From Malus domestica (Eukaryota > Streptophyta > Magnoliopsida > Rosales > Rosaceae): DNA of 64,000 bases. The notes beneath the pieces are model-generated. The model was not told the DNA's origin. It searched no databases and saw only the letters and a program-made list of their open reading frames with translations. The translations under genes and the position numbers were made by a program. The stretch covers positions 28,478,501 through 28,542,500 of the forward strand of contig NC_091666.1 of NCBI RefSeq assembly GCF_042453785.1. Reading direction: 5' to 3'. Of the stretch, positions 48,933 to 59,719 are shown piece by piece (position 1 is the first letter of the stretch; every line of letters begins with the position of its first letter).

Positions 48933-49085
48933 GCTATTACGCTAGCCTCTACCTTCTGTAATCAAGTTAGTCATATTTATTTCTGTATTATTGTGTAATT
49001 ATCATTTTACATAGCAAGTATATTTTGGTTAATAAAATATTAGAATTTCTATTATTATTGTTTATTTCTGAATTGTTCTCCTACA

Positions 49086-49257
49086 GTGTTCCACAAATGG
49101 CATCAAATACTACAAAACACAAATTAGAAGTAGCATTAAGTAGACTATTATGCATGACACGATTTTGTAATAGCACTCAACGTTTTGCCCATACCTTCTC
49201 AATAATTTGCCAAGCTGCCCTGCTTCTTTCTCTGGAACAATGCACTTCATGAGCATT
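49086..49257 (-). pseudogene. C2H2 gene upstream exons and 103-bp-scale intron
   Basis: Exon 49195-about 49257 encodes NAHEVHCSRERSRAAWQIIE and K, with a donor GTATGG. An acceptor TTTTGTAG precedes 49109, and the next exon encodes YLMPFVEHE, continuing across the LTR insertion into HYEIPSNC at 41528. Phases agree across both junctions. The first coding exon with the start codon was not located. Confidence 0.65.
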
Positions 49258-50269
49258 CTTTGAGTTTCATTGGCAAGATTTTAACTTCTGAGAAAAACTT
49301 CACAACTTGAAAAGAAAAACTCATTCATTTTGTATATCCTTGCACATTTGATATTTTGTAGTAGACTAGTAGTGTATTGGTGCTTTTTTATTAGGCTCTT
49401 ATTTTGTAGTGTCGATGTAGTACTTAACGACAAATGGTTTTTTTATGTTTTGAAGTAAGATTTATGTGGCAATGTGGTATTTGCAAATTTAAGAGTAAAA
49501 AAAAAATCTTAATAGGTCATAATGGGTGGGATAATTTTACTTGTTGGGTAAAGTGACCTAACCTGTTAAAGATCCGTTAAGATAAACACGACACGATCAG
49601 TTAAGATAACAGGTATTACACGAAACACGATAAACACGATTCGTTTGCCAGACCTACGTTTACCTGCCGTATAAGAACTTGAACGTCAATTAAACCCTAT
49701 AAATATGTTGATGGTGCAGCATGAGTACACAACATATTTGGATGTAAAAACTCTACAAGTTTGGAATTTGGAGATCAAATTTTCTGCACTCAAAGTGGGT
49801 GTGACTTCTCTGCGATCTCAATTATTGACTAACACGTATTTATAAACTTAACTTTTCTAAACTTTATTGTCAAAAACTTATTATGTGTCGGTCAATAATT
49901 AGGACCACAAAGAGCCTACACCTATTTTTGGTGCAGAAGATTTGATCTTTGGAATATGAGACCTATGAGACTCAAATGCAGTAGTGCTTCGATTCGAGAA
50001 TACTGTTAAAAGGTGAGGTTTGGGTGACGGAAAAATTGAACACAGGATTTCGTGGGCATTGGGTGAATGCTGTTAGAAGTTCATTTCATATATCCAAGAA
50101 TATGTTACTCTACATTCTCACTACTATCCTTTTATAATCTCCAAGAGTATTTATTTGGCGATTCTCTTTTCAATTTCATAAGGTTCCTATCATGTCCCTG
50201 AATTTTTGGTTCCTACGTTCTCACATAAAGATATGGAAATGGAGGGTAGAGTCTAAACTTCACCCTATA
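49258..50269. other. AT-rich intergenic sequence with a dispersed-repeat fragment
   Basis: No convincing gene. Bases 49555-49660 contain a repeat with CGTTAAGATAA and CACGATAAACACGATT that recurs inverted at 54320-54480. Confidence 0.4.
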
Positions 50270-50804
50270 TCAAAGAAACTCTAATATTTCAGTTAAAATT
50301 AACAGATTTCGTTGATATTTTCGAAATATAGGTTAAATATCGAAGAAACTCTTATATTTCGTTTCAACCAGTGTTTGACAGTTCCTAAAGTTTTATTTTA
50401 AATTTTCATAATTTCCATCAAAATGAACCGATATTAATATCAATATCGATATATCCATATATTTCCACAAATTTATCGTTATTTCTACCGATATCGATAT
50501 TTTAAACACTGCTCACTAGAACATGCGGACCTAATTAAGTCCAGCCAAGGTATTAAAAATCGATATTATCGGCGATATTTCGCTGATAATATCGTTTTTT
50601 TGCCCCAGCGATATTTTTTTGACTAAAAATAAAATATCTTTAAAATATCGCTAATATCGCGATATTACCGATATTAGCGATATTATCGCGATATTCGGTG
50701 TCGTCGCCGCCGCCGGGAGGTGAGAAAGGGAGGAGGAAACCAGATCGAAGAAGAAGGATGATGGAGGTGAGAAAGGGAGGAGGAAACCAGATCGATTACG
50801 GAGA

Positions 50805-50935
50805 GAGTCGAGACCGAACCGAGGGAGAGACCGAGACAGAGAGACCGAGGGAGAGACGGAGACGGAGAGACCGAGGCAGAGACGGAGACGGAGAGACCGA
50901 GGCAGAGATAGAGACGAAGAGACCGAGGGAGAGAC
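50805..50935. repeat. Purine-rich minisatellite, GAGACCGAGGCAGAGACGGA units
   Basis: Overlapping 12- and 24-bp units of GAGACCGAG(G)(C/G)AGAGACGGAGACG. They generate arginine/glutamate-rich plus frames and proline/leucine/serine-rich minus frames with no recognisable domain. Confidence 0.75.
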
Positions 50936-51334
50936 TCCATCGTCCCAACGGCAACCGAGCTTCCTCTGCGCGTCGCCGTGCTTCCCAGAGACGGAGGAGA
51001 GGGAGGGAGAGTTCAGGAGGGTGGTGGAGATGCAGCGCTGGCATCGGGGTGGACGGATTTGGGTGTGCTGGGTGTGGGTGCGATCGGGGAAATGGAGTGA
51101 GAGAACGAGAGTTCGAGAGAGTTCGAGAGAGAGAAAGCCTTTAGGTTCTGACGGGGTGCAAGTGAGAGAGGGAAAGCCTTTAGGTTCTGACATGGGAATG
51201 GACAAAAGAGAGCCGTTGGCTCTGGGCTCGAGGTGAGTGGAAGGGGATCCAATGTGTGTTCAAGAATAGCTAGGGTTTTCAAATGACAGATGCCGCTGCT
51301 ACACCAGTTTAAATTGTAGCTGTTTCTAGCATTT

Positions 51335-51425
51335 GACACAGGTGGACTTGTGCGGGTTGGTCAGCGAATCTTCGCCATTTCTAGCTCTCAGGTCTTGCGT
51401 TCGAAGCCCCGAGGTGTAATGTAGT
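51335..51425 (+). repeat. tRNA-like (SINE?) remnant
   Basis: TTGGTCAGCGA resembles a pol III A box and TGCGTTCGAAGCCCC a B box, about 50 bp apart. No tail or target duplication is visible. Confidence 0.3.
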
Positions 51426-52210
51426 GGTTTATTTTTTCATATTTTTGTTAGCTCACCTTGGCAAGCTCACAGTTCTTCTCTTCGAATCTCTTTGGTGTGT
51501 CAATTTTTTTTTTCCTTTTCTTTTATTTTCTGTTTTCTGTTTTATTTTATTTTCGTTTATTGTTTTTCTATTTCTCTTTCCTATTTTATTTTCTTAGTTT
51601 TTTTTGTTTTATCTTTGATCGTCCTTCTACATTTCCTAGGATTTCGTAGTTTTGTTATTTTCTTGTTTGTTTTTCTTTATTTTATTTCTCATACCTTGAG
51701 GACAATGTGTGATTTAAGTTTGGGGGTGGGAAATAAGAAATTTTAGGTTTTTAATTCTTTGTATATATATGGTTTTGTTTTGAATTCTTTATATATAAAT
51801 GATTATGGTTTTGTGAAAATATGAAAATATGCTAAAATATTCGAACCCCTCCCATTGTACTAATTCATTATATAAATGATTATGGTGTGTTTAAACTTCT
51901 TTCATTATTTACTACATTTTTTCTACACTCACAATGTTTGCCAGCTCGCTATATAATCAACTTAAATCAGTTAAATCCATCATGCAATGCATTTCCTTCC
52001 AATTTTTTGTGATAAACTAATAGATAATTGACTAAATAAACATCCTGCAAAGTTTCAATAAAAATTTCCAAGTTTTTCTTACAATTTCCGTGGTTTCCAT
52101 GTAATTTTTATCGATATCGATATTATCCCGATATTTCTATTGATATTTCCGTGTTTTCGGACTACCGATATTTCCGATATTACCGATATTTTCTTCCTTG
52201 AGTCTAGCTC

Positions 52211-52759
52211 AATAGTGCCTCGTGTCGTGCTCATGCTGGCTCATTTAATGAATAAGATGGGCCGACTCATCCCATATTTGAAACCTTCAGCCCAGTGCAC
52301 CCCACAACAATAATCTAATTCTGCATGTGTCGTGCTTGCCATGCTAGATGCTGCTTTTTTTTTTAAATGAAAATACATACTTAATATATAATCACATATT
52401 AACGAAACTTTGAGTCAATTAAAATCTCATAAATTAACATTATGTCCCTTTAATCAAAACTGAACATAAATAAAAAAATATGGACAGTAATATAATCGCA
52501 CAAACCAAATATTGCTATTTTTTGTAAAGCATTACCACATATGATTATAACATATCTCTAAAATTAAAAATAAAATAAAAACCTCTCTCCCCTCTCTCTC
52601 TACTCTCACCTTCTCTATCTTCCTCCCTCCTTCCATTTTAAAAACAAATGTTCACATGCACATATACTAGTACTATTAATATATTTCTCAAAATGACGAT
52701 CATATCTCTATTTTTTCTATTTTAACCTTACTTTTAATACACAATAAAATGTCCACCTA
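52211..52759. other. AT-rich sequence, nothing recognised
   Basis: Contains a CT-rich stretch near 52585-52630. No open frame or repeat end could be supported. Confidence 0.4.
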
Positions 52760-52975
52760 TGTGATTGAAGATATCTGAAAGAGCGGTCAAGAAATTTGAC
52801 CAAGGAAGAAAGGAATAGATCCCTAAACATTTGAATTCCATGAGTTAAAGAATTGGTAAAGACGTTGAGCTACTTGGAGTCTAAAATTTGGGAAGGAATA
52901 AGAATACCACTTTCGTAGAAGCTTGGAAGTCGAATCACGTTCACAACACGAAAGTAAGACATAGCCTTCTTTTCT
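52760..52975 (+). pseudogene. NBS-LRR relic (NB-ARC fragment)
   Basis: Nucleotide matches to 331-585 of the first NBS-LRR gene in the same order: TGTGATTGAAGATAT, then GACCAAGGAAGAAAGGAA, TGAATTCCATGAGTTAAAGA, CTTGGAGTCTAAAA, and GGAAGTCGAATCACG. The kinase-2 region is deleted and stops are frequent. It is an older third copy from the cluster. Confidence 0.7.
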
Positions 52976-55339
52976 CAGTTGATATTCGTCGAAGAATATT
53001 ATTGATTTGAAATGTTATTTGGATATTGATATAAAATTATTATGAACGATAAATGTGTCATGCATAGTAAAATCATTGGAAATGTATCAATGAAAATGAA
53101 TAACTATAATCATTCGTTGGAGTCGTCAATTAGAAAGGTATGAGATTTATAGAAACATGGAAGTAAAAGAAGTTGAGAGACTCTCGAAGCACCAAGATTT
53201 ATGTTCAGCCCAAAGTCACGAAATAAGGGAGTGAAGTCCTTTCAGTTAGAGTCCGATAAAATGACCAAATCGTGTTTAGACATTGCAGATTGAGAGTTAA
53301 AAAAAATGACTAATAAAAAGAGAAATTTAGTTATCTGTTAACTGGATTAACATTATAGAATGAAGAGAAAACATTACATTCATGTACTATTATTGCTCCC
53401 GGTGAATTAAATGCATTGTGATTATTACCTTATCGAACTAGTAGCTCATCCATGACAGTAATTGAATTAGAGACTTGAAAAGTAGTTTATTTTACCGGTG
53501 TTGAAGTAGAGACTTGATAAGTAGTTGATTTTTAATAAAGTGTGAATTTAAAAATGCTAAAAAGATTCTCTCAAAGTTTTCAAAAAAAAAAAAAGTAAGT
53601 TCCTCATGAACTTTCCATCGGATCATATATTTTTTTCATAATATTTTATAATGTAATAAGAGAATTATGCTAAAAACGTAATGTGCTGGAAGAATTCTAT
53701 TTAAAAAAAAAAAATCTCACTAACATTTATCATAAACTTTTGTACAGTAATTCCAGTGTGCTTGAGTGATTTTCTAAAACCTTGTGATGATGTAAAATAA
53801 GAGCTTTCTATTTTTTTCTCTATTTTATGTGAGTTTTTGAATTTTTACTATGCTTTTTCGTCGTGGTCTCATATTAGTTTGATATTTTTGGGAGCGAACT
53901 CCAGTGTCTTCGTTTCATATTTGATATTTTCATTGAGTTCATTGACAAAGGAGTATCATTGCAAGTTTTCACAAAAAAAAAAAGGAGTTTCATTGCAACT
54001 CTTTTTGTGAGCTTCCAAGTGGCCCCAAGTATGTTATTCTGCACTTTTATTACCATATGCAATATGCTTCTATAAATTATCTGGAAGAAAGTATTACTTA
54101 TGAGCTATATCTAATTTTTTGTTTCACTTGTTTTTTCTTATTATATATGTCACTTAGGTTCGAGCATTTAGCCTTGAAAACAAGATTTCAAATTCGATTT
54201 CGGCTTCAACAATATTTGCTAGCATAAAAAGAGGGTTAAGTTATTGATTCGTACGCCGTTAAGTTGAATTTGGTTGCAAGTCTAATCAATATTATTTGGT
54301 GTTTTATTTAAATAATTTAAGCAGGCAAATGGGTCATGTTTATCGTGTTTTTGTTGTTTTTGTGTCATACCCGTTATCTCAATGGGTCGTGTTGTGTTAA
54401 ACCTGTTATCTTAATGAATTCTTAACAGGTGATCCGATAACTACTTAATTTGTTAACCAATCGTGTCGTTTCATGTCCAGTTAAGAGGCCATGCAAGAAT
54501 TTAATATACCTAATATCTAGATATGGAAAACCATATCTTATCAAGTTCTTAACGGGCTACCTGATAATGAACCGCATTGTTAATGAATCACGCTAGGCTC
54601 TAGTCTGGTGGTGAACAGAGGCGTCTAGGTGGGCAGGTGCCTAGGTAGGTTTAGGCTTCCTTTCTTAATTTTCAAATGCCTAGGAATTAATCTGGGCGGT
54701 AGACAACCGTCTAGCTCCTAGGCGGCGCTATGTGGAGATTTTTAGAACAGTGGTTAACATGTTGACCAAAATCCTGTTATTTTCGTATCGTTTCTTGTCT
54801 AATTAACGGGTCGTGTAAAATATTATTAGGCCTTTGTGTAGAGTTCAATCCGCTATCTTCTTTTCGACGTGTGTACTTTCACTTAACAACAATTTTGTGG
54901 AACTTGTCAACTGCCACCTACAAAGAATTGGAACTTTTTGTTATCCTTAACACGGACAAAAAACCATGACATTTGGTGGAAGAATTAGATTGAATGAGTT
55001 CGAAAATTATCAAGCATAGATTTTTGTTCTTGAACCAAATTTTTTAATTCTGTGTTCTTGGAAAAAAAACTCGAGAAAGTAGTTTTTGGACTAAGTTTGG
55101 CCCCTTTGTTAAACTGAATGAAAGTTAAGAACAGAAATTTAAATTTCTTGAGTACTAGACAATTTCAGGTACCTTATTTAGATCTTGATTTCTTTTGGTT
55201 TGTGGTTTCGTTTTGAAAACTAAGCACATAGTTTGTAAAATACAAAAATTTATCCATTGCGTTATTTTTTTTCTTTTTCTGTTGTTTTGAAACTTGTCTA
55301 TTCTGCAGACAGATTGCATACCAAGTATCGAAGGCCAAA
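52976..55339. other. Upstream region of the NBS-LRR pseudogene
   Basis: AT-rich with no gene. It includes a repeat related in inverted orientation to 49555-49660 (54320-54480), and a CTAGGCG-type palindromic repeat at 54604-54745 of a kind common in plant genomes. A 5' UTR intron acceptor TTCTGCAG lies at about 55302-55309, just before the pseudogene start. Confidence 0.4.
54604..54745. repeat. CTAGGCGG/CCTAGG palindromic dispersed repeat
   Basis: AGGCGTCTAGGTGGGCAG at the left and GCTCCTAGGCGGCG at the right, with TGCCTAGG between. These words mark a widespread plant repeat; its class is unclear to me. Confidence 0.4.
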
Positions 55340-58300
55340 ATGGAGTCAGCTGCATCACTATTGATTGGGAAAATTGCGGCCATTCTTGAAAACGAAGCAT
55401 CTTCCATAGCGGCAGTCCGTGATGAAATTGATGAGCTTAAGCTGGAGCTCATAAGCATGAAATCTTTCTTAATAGATGCTGAAGGCAAGGAACCACAGAC
55501 AGAAGGAGAGAAAAAGTGGGTTACAAGCGTCAGAGATTTGACCTTGGATGCGGAAAATGTCATTGATGAGTTCCTGTATCACATATATGACCAGCAAAGT
55601 GCGACTCCATTTGAAAAATGGCTCCACAAAACCATTCACATTCCAAAGAATCTTTGGTTTAGGCATCGAATAGCCAAAAAATTACAGAAAATCACAAAAA
55701 AGATCAAAGCCATTCCTGAGAGGAATCAGAGATATGGTGTCTCTACAATAGAAGGAACAAGTTCGGATAGTGTTCCCAGATGGGTGAAGAACAAAGCCGA
55801 GTCTTCTCTTTATATTATGGAAGACGAATTAATCGGGATTGAAGACAAGAAGCAAACGTTAATGGGATTGTTGATGAATGGCGAGGAAAATGAAATGGTT
55901 GTGTCTGTGGTCAGGATGGGAGGATCAGGCAAGATAACTCTTGTTGCCAATATCTTCAACAACGAAAATGTAAAGCGGCATTTTGACTGTTATGCATGGA
56001 TCACTGTTTCTCAAACTTTTGTGATCGAAGACTTATTCAAAAATCTGATCAAGCAATTCCACCAAGGAAGAAAGGAAGAGGTGACTGCACAATTGGATTC
56101 CATGAGTAACAAAGAATTGTTAGAGATGTTGTCGACATACTTGAAGTCTAAAAGGTACCTAGTTGTATTGGATGATGTGTGGGACATTAAACTTGGCAAG
56201 AAATAAGGATACCACTTCTTAATAGACATCGTTGAAGTCGAATCATGCTTACAACTCGAAAGAAAGACATAGCATTCTATTCTTTTGAAGTTGAAAGTCG
56301 TCATATTGAAATTGAACCCTTGGGAAACAATGAAGCTTGGGAGCTCTTTAGCAAGAAAGCATTCTCAACTTACGATAATAAATCTTGTCCACCAGAGCTT
56401 GAATCCTTAGCATGGAAACTTGTGGATAAGTGTGAAGGCCTACCTCTGGCAGTGGTAACTTTAGGTGGTCTAATGTCTTCCAAGAGGTCATCATTGGAAT
56501 GGAGAAGCGTATATAACAGCTTAAATTGGCACTTGACTAACCATCCTATGCTGGAACCAATGAGCAGCATCTTGTTGCTTAGTTTCAACAATTTGCACAA
56601 CCGGTTGAAGCCATGTTTCCTATACTGTGCCCTCTTCCCAGAAGATTATCTCATCAAAAGGAAAAGGTTGATCAGGTTGTGGATAGCTGAAGGGTTTGTT
56701 GAACCAATTGATGGGGTCACACCAGAAGAAGTTGCAGATGGTTATCTTGTGGAACTGATTGTTCGTAGCATGCTACAAGTTGAAAAGCATGAAGCTGGAG
56801 GACTAAGAGCATGTAAGATGCATGATCTTGTGCGTGAGCTTGCTTTGTCGATATCAAAAATGGAAAAGTTCGGTGCTACGTGTATTGGCAGAGAAATAGT
56901 AGATAAAGTTGAAATCCGCCGATTGTCAATTCAAACAACTGAAAGAGAAATTAATTCTTCCACAGGTATGTAAGAGCTTCGCTCCTTTCTTGTCTTTGGC
57001 TCTTTAGAGAAATTGCCTTCTGGATTCAAGTTGTTGAGAGTTCTAGATGTGCAGGATGCTCCAATTGATAGATTTCCAGATGAACTAGTGTACTTGTTCA
57101 ACTTAAGATATTTAAATTTGAAGAGAACTTTTATTGACGAGCTTCCAGAATCCATCGGACGGCTTCGCAACCTTCAAACCTTGAACATCCGTGACAGTAA
57201 GATAAAGGCACTTCCGAAAGTAATCTCCAAGTTACTAAACCTACGTCATCTAATCATGTATTGTTACACTGGTGATTGGGAGGCCTTTAGATGGGCCAAT
57301 GGGACAAAAGCAGCATCCGATCTAAGTAAATTACAGAAACTGCAAGTTTTGCAATGTGTTGAATCAGAAGGAAAGATTGTTAAAGTCATCAGGAATATGA
57401 CCCAACTTACAAGCCTCGGTATTACAAATGTGAAAGCAAGTGACGAGATGGACCTATGTGACTCCCTTCAAACGTTAGAGCTCCTTCAACATTTGTTTTT
57501 AATGGCAAGTGATGAAGAGGAGTTTCTTCGGGTTAATGCACTACGTTCGCCCCTTGCAGACCTTCAAATTGTTAATTTGGCCCGAAAACTAGAAAAAGTA
57601 CCTATTTGGTTTGGTTCGCTCCATAACCTGACACGCATGCAGCTAAATTGGTCTAGACTTGAAGAAGATGTGCTACCTCACATTCAAGCATTGCCGAATC
57701 TTGAAAGGCTTGGGCTAATTAATGTGTATGTTGGCGAAAAATTGTGTTTCTCCAGAGGCTTCATAAAGCTCAAGCATTTGATGTTGCGCATCTACCCCTT
57801 ATTGAATAGTATAGCTATAGAGAAAGGGGTGATGCCAAATCTCCAGGTCTTAGACATTGATGACTGCATGAAGTTAAAGACATTGCCACAAGGCATTGAG
57901 TTCCTTGCTAACGTAGAACGCTTGACTCTGCAGTCTGTTCCAATGCAACTTATAGAGTCCGTAAAATGAGGCATGGATCATCCAAAGGTACAACACATTC
58001 CTGAAATCAACCTGGATTATGGGTGGTATCGTGAAAGCTTGTTTGGTATTCACTCTCGTAGAAGGTACGCACCTTTTTATCCATGCATAAAAAATTTCCA
58101 CAACATAATCATTTGAACTATTACATTAGAAAGGTTGGTGATTTTCACTCCTATTTTTTCTTAGGAAAACTAATGAAAATGATTTAAAAACTTTAAAACC
58201 TTTTTTCTTATGCAATTTTCCTCCTGTTTTTGTTTGTTAGTATTTTGATTTATTTAATTTTAAGGCTACAAAAAAGAGGAAGTAGTGCATCAAAGTGTAA

Positions 58301-58455
58301 AAATCATTTTCCCTTATAATTTGCCTGTTCGATCTTATTCACAAGTCTGGCAAAGACATAATGTATGCATGCATTGAGATGTTTTTAGGTAAGCGTGTTT
58401 CTTTTGTTTTGTAATATCCTTTTGTAGAAACAAGCTTCAGAAGCACTTGTCGTGA
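55340..58455 (+). pseudogene. CC-NBS-LRR pseudogene, full length, near copy of the first gene
   Basis: Starts MESAASLLIGKIAAI with a coiled-coil domain (EDVID-like DAENVIDEF) that the first copy lacks only because it is cut by the window. Lesions relative to the open copy: a one-base deletion near 56193 after DDVWDIKL, TGA at 56233-56235 (GGA in the other copy), TAA at 56971-56973 (TCA there) and TGA at 57967-57969 (GGA there). The P-loop is also altered, RMGGSGKIT for GMGGSGKTT. Frame is otherwise kept to the LRR end. The first exon ends at 58064 (donor GTACGC) and the small last exon is 58428-58455. Separate short frames here are pieces of this one gene. Confidence 0.93.
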
Positions 58456-59134
58456 GACTGCAGTGAGATCTCCTTATTGGCAATTGATTTTGCGGTGAGT
58501 CTCAACTTTCGTTATAGTATCAGAGCAGACTATATACATGTTGAGACATTAGCCCTGCAAGGAAGAATCCATTGTTTGTGTGGAGTTGCAAACATTGCCC
58601 TTTATGAAATTGAAAAATGCCCAAGATTCTGTTTGTGTAACTGGAATTTATATTACTGATTGCTTGCGTGTGTTTGATGTATTAATATTGGTTTGGAATT
58701 GAGGAACTTATATTACTGATTGCTTGCGTGTGTTTTGATGTAATAATATTGGTTTGGAATTGAATCTGTCTCTGATGAGACCAGTCCTAGCTTAATCAAT
58801 GGTTATGACCCATTTTTCATTTTCAATATATATTGTATTAGAGGAAAAGAAGTGATTTTTGTTAAGTAAATAAACAATAAGAATAATGCTAGGTACACTA
58901 AATGATGTGGCTAATTACTTTTTTATTTTAATTCAAATTAGATTTGATTAATAATTATAATAAAAATTTATATAGTGTAATACGTGTGACATTATTTAGT
59001 ACATAAATTTAATGTATATAACATCACCCAAATAATAATAATAACGATTGACCAATTTGTGTAAATATTTTACTGTATAAAAAAAACTATATTCATTAAA
59101 AACCCACAAACCTCAACATTCCTAAGCAAGTTAT
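58456..59134. other. 3' flank duplicated from 2893-3350, then AT-rich DNA
   Basis: Up to about 58830 it matches the flank of the first NBS-LRR gene, including the tandem TTGCTTGCGTGTGTTTTGAT unit. After that nothing is recognised. Confidence 0.6.
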
Positions 59135-59306
59135 TTTTATTTTTTCAACAAACGATATTATCTACACTAAGAGGGAAGGGGGTAAGCTAAGCCTCATAAT
59201 GGGCTAGCAATAATGTGGTTCAAATTTGTCTTTGGCAGAATCAAATCTAAGATCTCTCACTTACAAGTGAAGAGGAATACCACTAGACCGTAGTACTAAG
59301 CGGCAT
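59135..59306 (-). mobile_element. tRNA-derived SINE (Au-like)
   Basis: Minus strand: GGTCTAGTGGTATTCC resembles a pol III A box, and TTAGATTTGATTCTG a decayed B box (consensus GGTTCGANTCC). The body AACCACATTATTGCTAGCCC and the end GATAATATCGTTTGTTG with an A-rich tail match my memory of the plant Au SINE family. Size about 170 bp fits. Target duplication was not resolved. Confidence 0.65.
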
Positions 59307-59499
59307 GAATTTATGTACTTTATCTTAAGACTATTAACAATGAGCGCATTCTAGAATTTAGAGGTTATTGTGTTCAGTCCTACTCTCATAATGTCCTCAT
59401 TAGTCATAAGATTGTATTATTTTAGATCTAAAGATTTAAAATATTTGACAACTTAATAGAGCAAAATCAACTAAAAATCCATGAAGTCATTTGGAAATG

Positions 59500-59714
59500 C
59501 ATACTACACACCTGTTAATGTATGCAAGAGGCAACACCCAAGGTATTCATGGACATTCATCGGGTTTTGGTAGCCCTGAAGTCGGTTGGAGGTCATGTAT
59601 GAAGCCAACTCTAATCTTCAAAATGGCAGCACTCAAGGTATCCATGGACATTCATCGAAGTTCAGAGGGTCAGCACCTAAGATTTCTATGGACGTTCATC
59701 CAAGTTCGGGGGGT
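59500..59714. repeat. Imperfect tandem GGACATTCATC units
   Basis: Three units with (A/T)TC(C)ATGGACATTCATCG or TATGGACGTTCATCC at about 59540, 59640 and 59685. The solo LTR at 59720 is inserted in the last unit. Confidence 0.5.
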
Positions 59715-59719
59715 CAGCT

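Larger units (their letters stand above)
41534..49085. mobile_element. Solo LTR (about 717 bp when nested inserts are removed)
   Basis: Begins TGTTGGAAGTTTTGAGAC and ends TTCTCCTACA. It is flanked by the 5-bp duplication GTGTT (41529-41533 and 49086-49090). The LTR sequence is in three pieces, 41534-42018, 44179-44262 and 48938-49085, separated by two later insertions. No second LTR or internal region remains, so unequal recombination probably removed them. Confidence 0.78.
50270..52210. mobile_element. Repeat with CGATAT-rich palindromic flanks, class unknown
   Basis: Dense CGATAT, ATATCG and GCGATATT motifs occur at 50420-50510, 50550-50700 and again at 52110-52190, where their order is roughly mirrored. 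The middle (50700-51240) is GC-rich and includes a tandem GAGACCGAGGCAGAGACGGA array and two copies of AAAGCCTTTAGGTTCTGAC. Open frames there follow from the repeats. No clear target duplication was found. A non-autonomous DNA transposon is possible. Confidence 0.4.

Noticed and set aside
50651..51339. Several long ORFs (up to 184 aa) on both strands
   Set aside because: All lie on the minisatellite and its flanks, open in multiple frames because the repeat has few stops; no domain found.
51458..51746. Phenylalanine-rich plus-strand ORFs as membrane proteins
   Set aside because: T-rich low-complexity DNA; hydrophobicity is a composition artefact.
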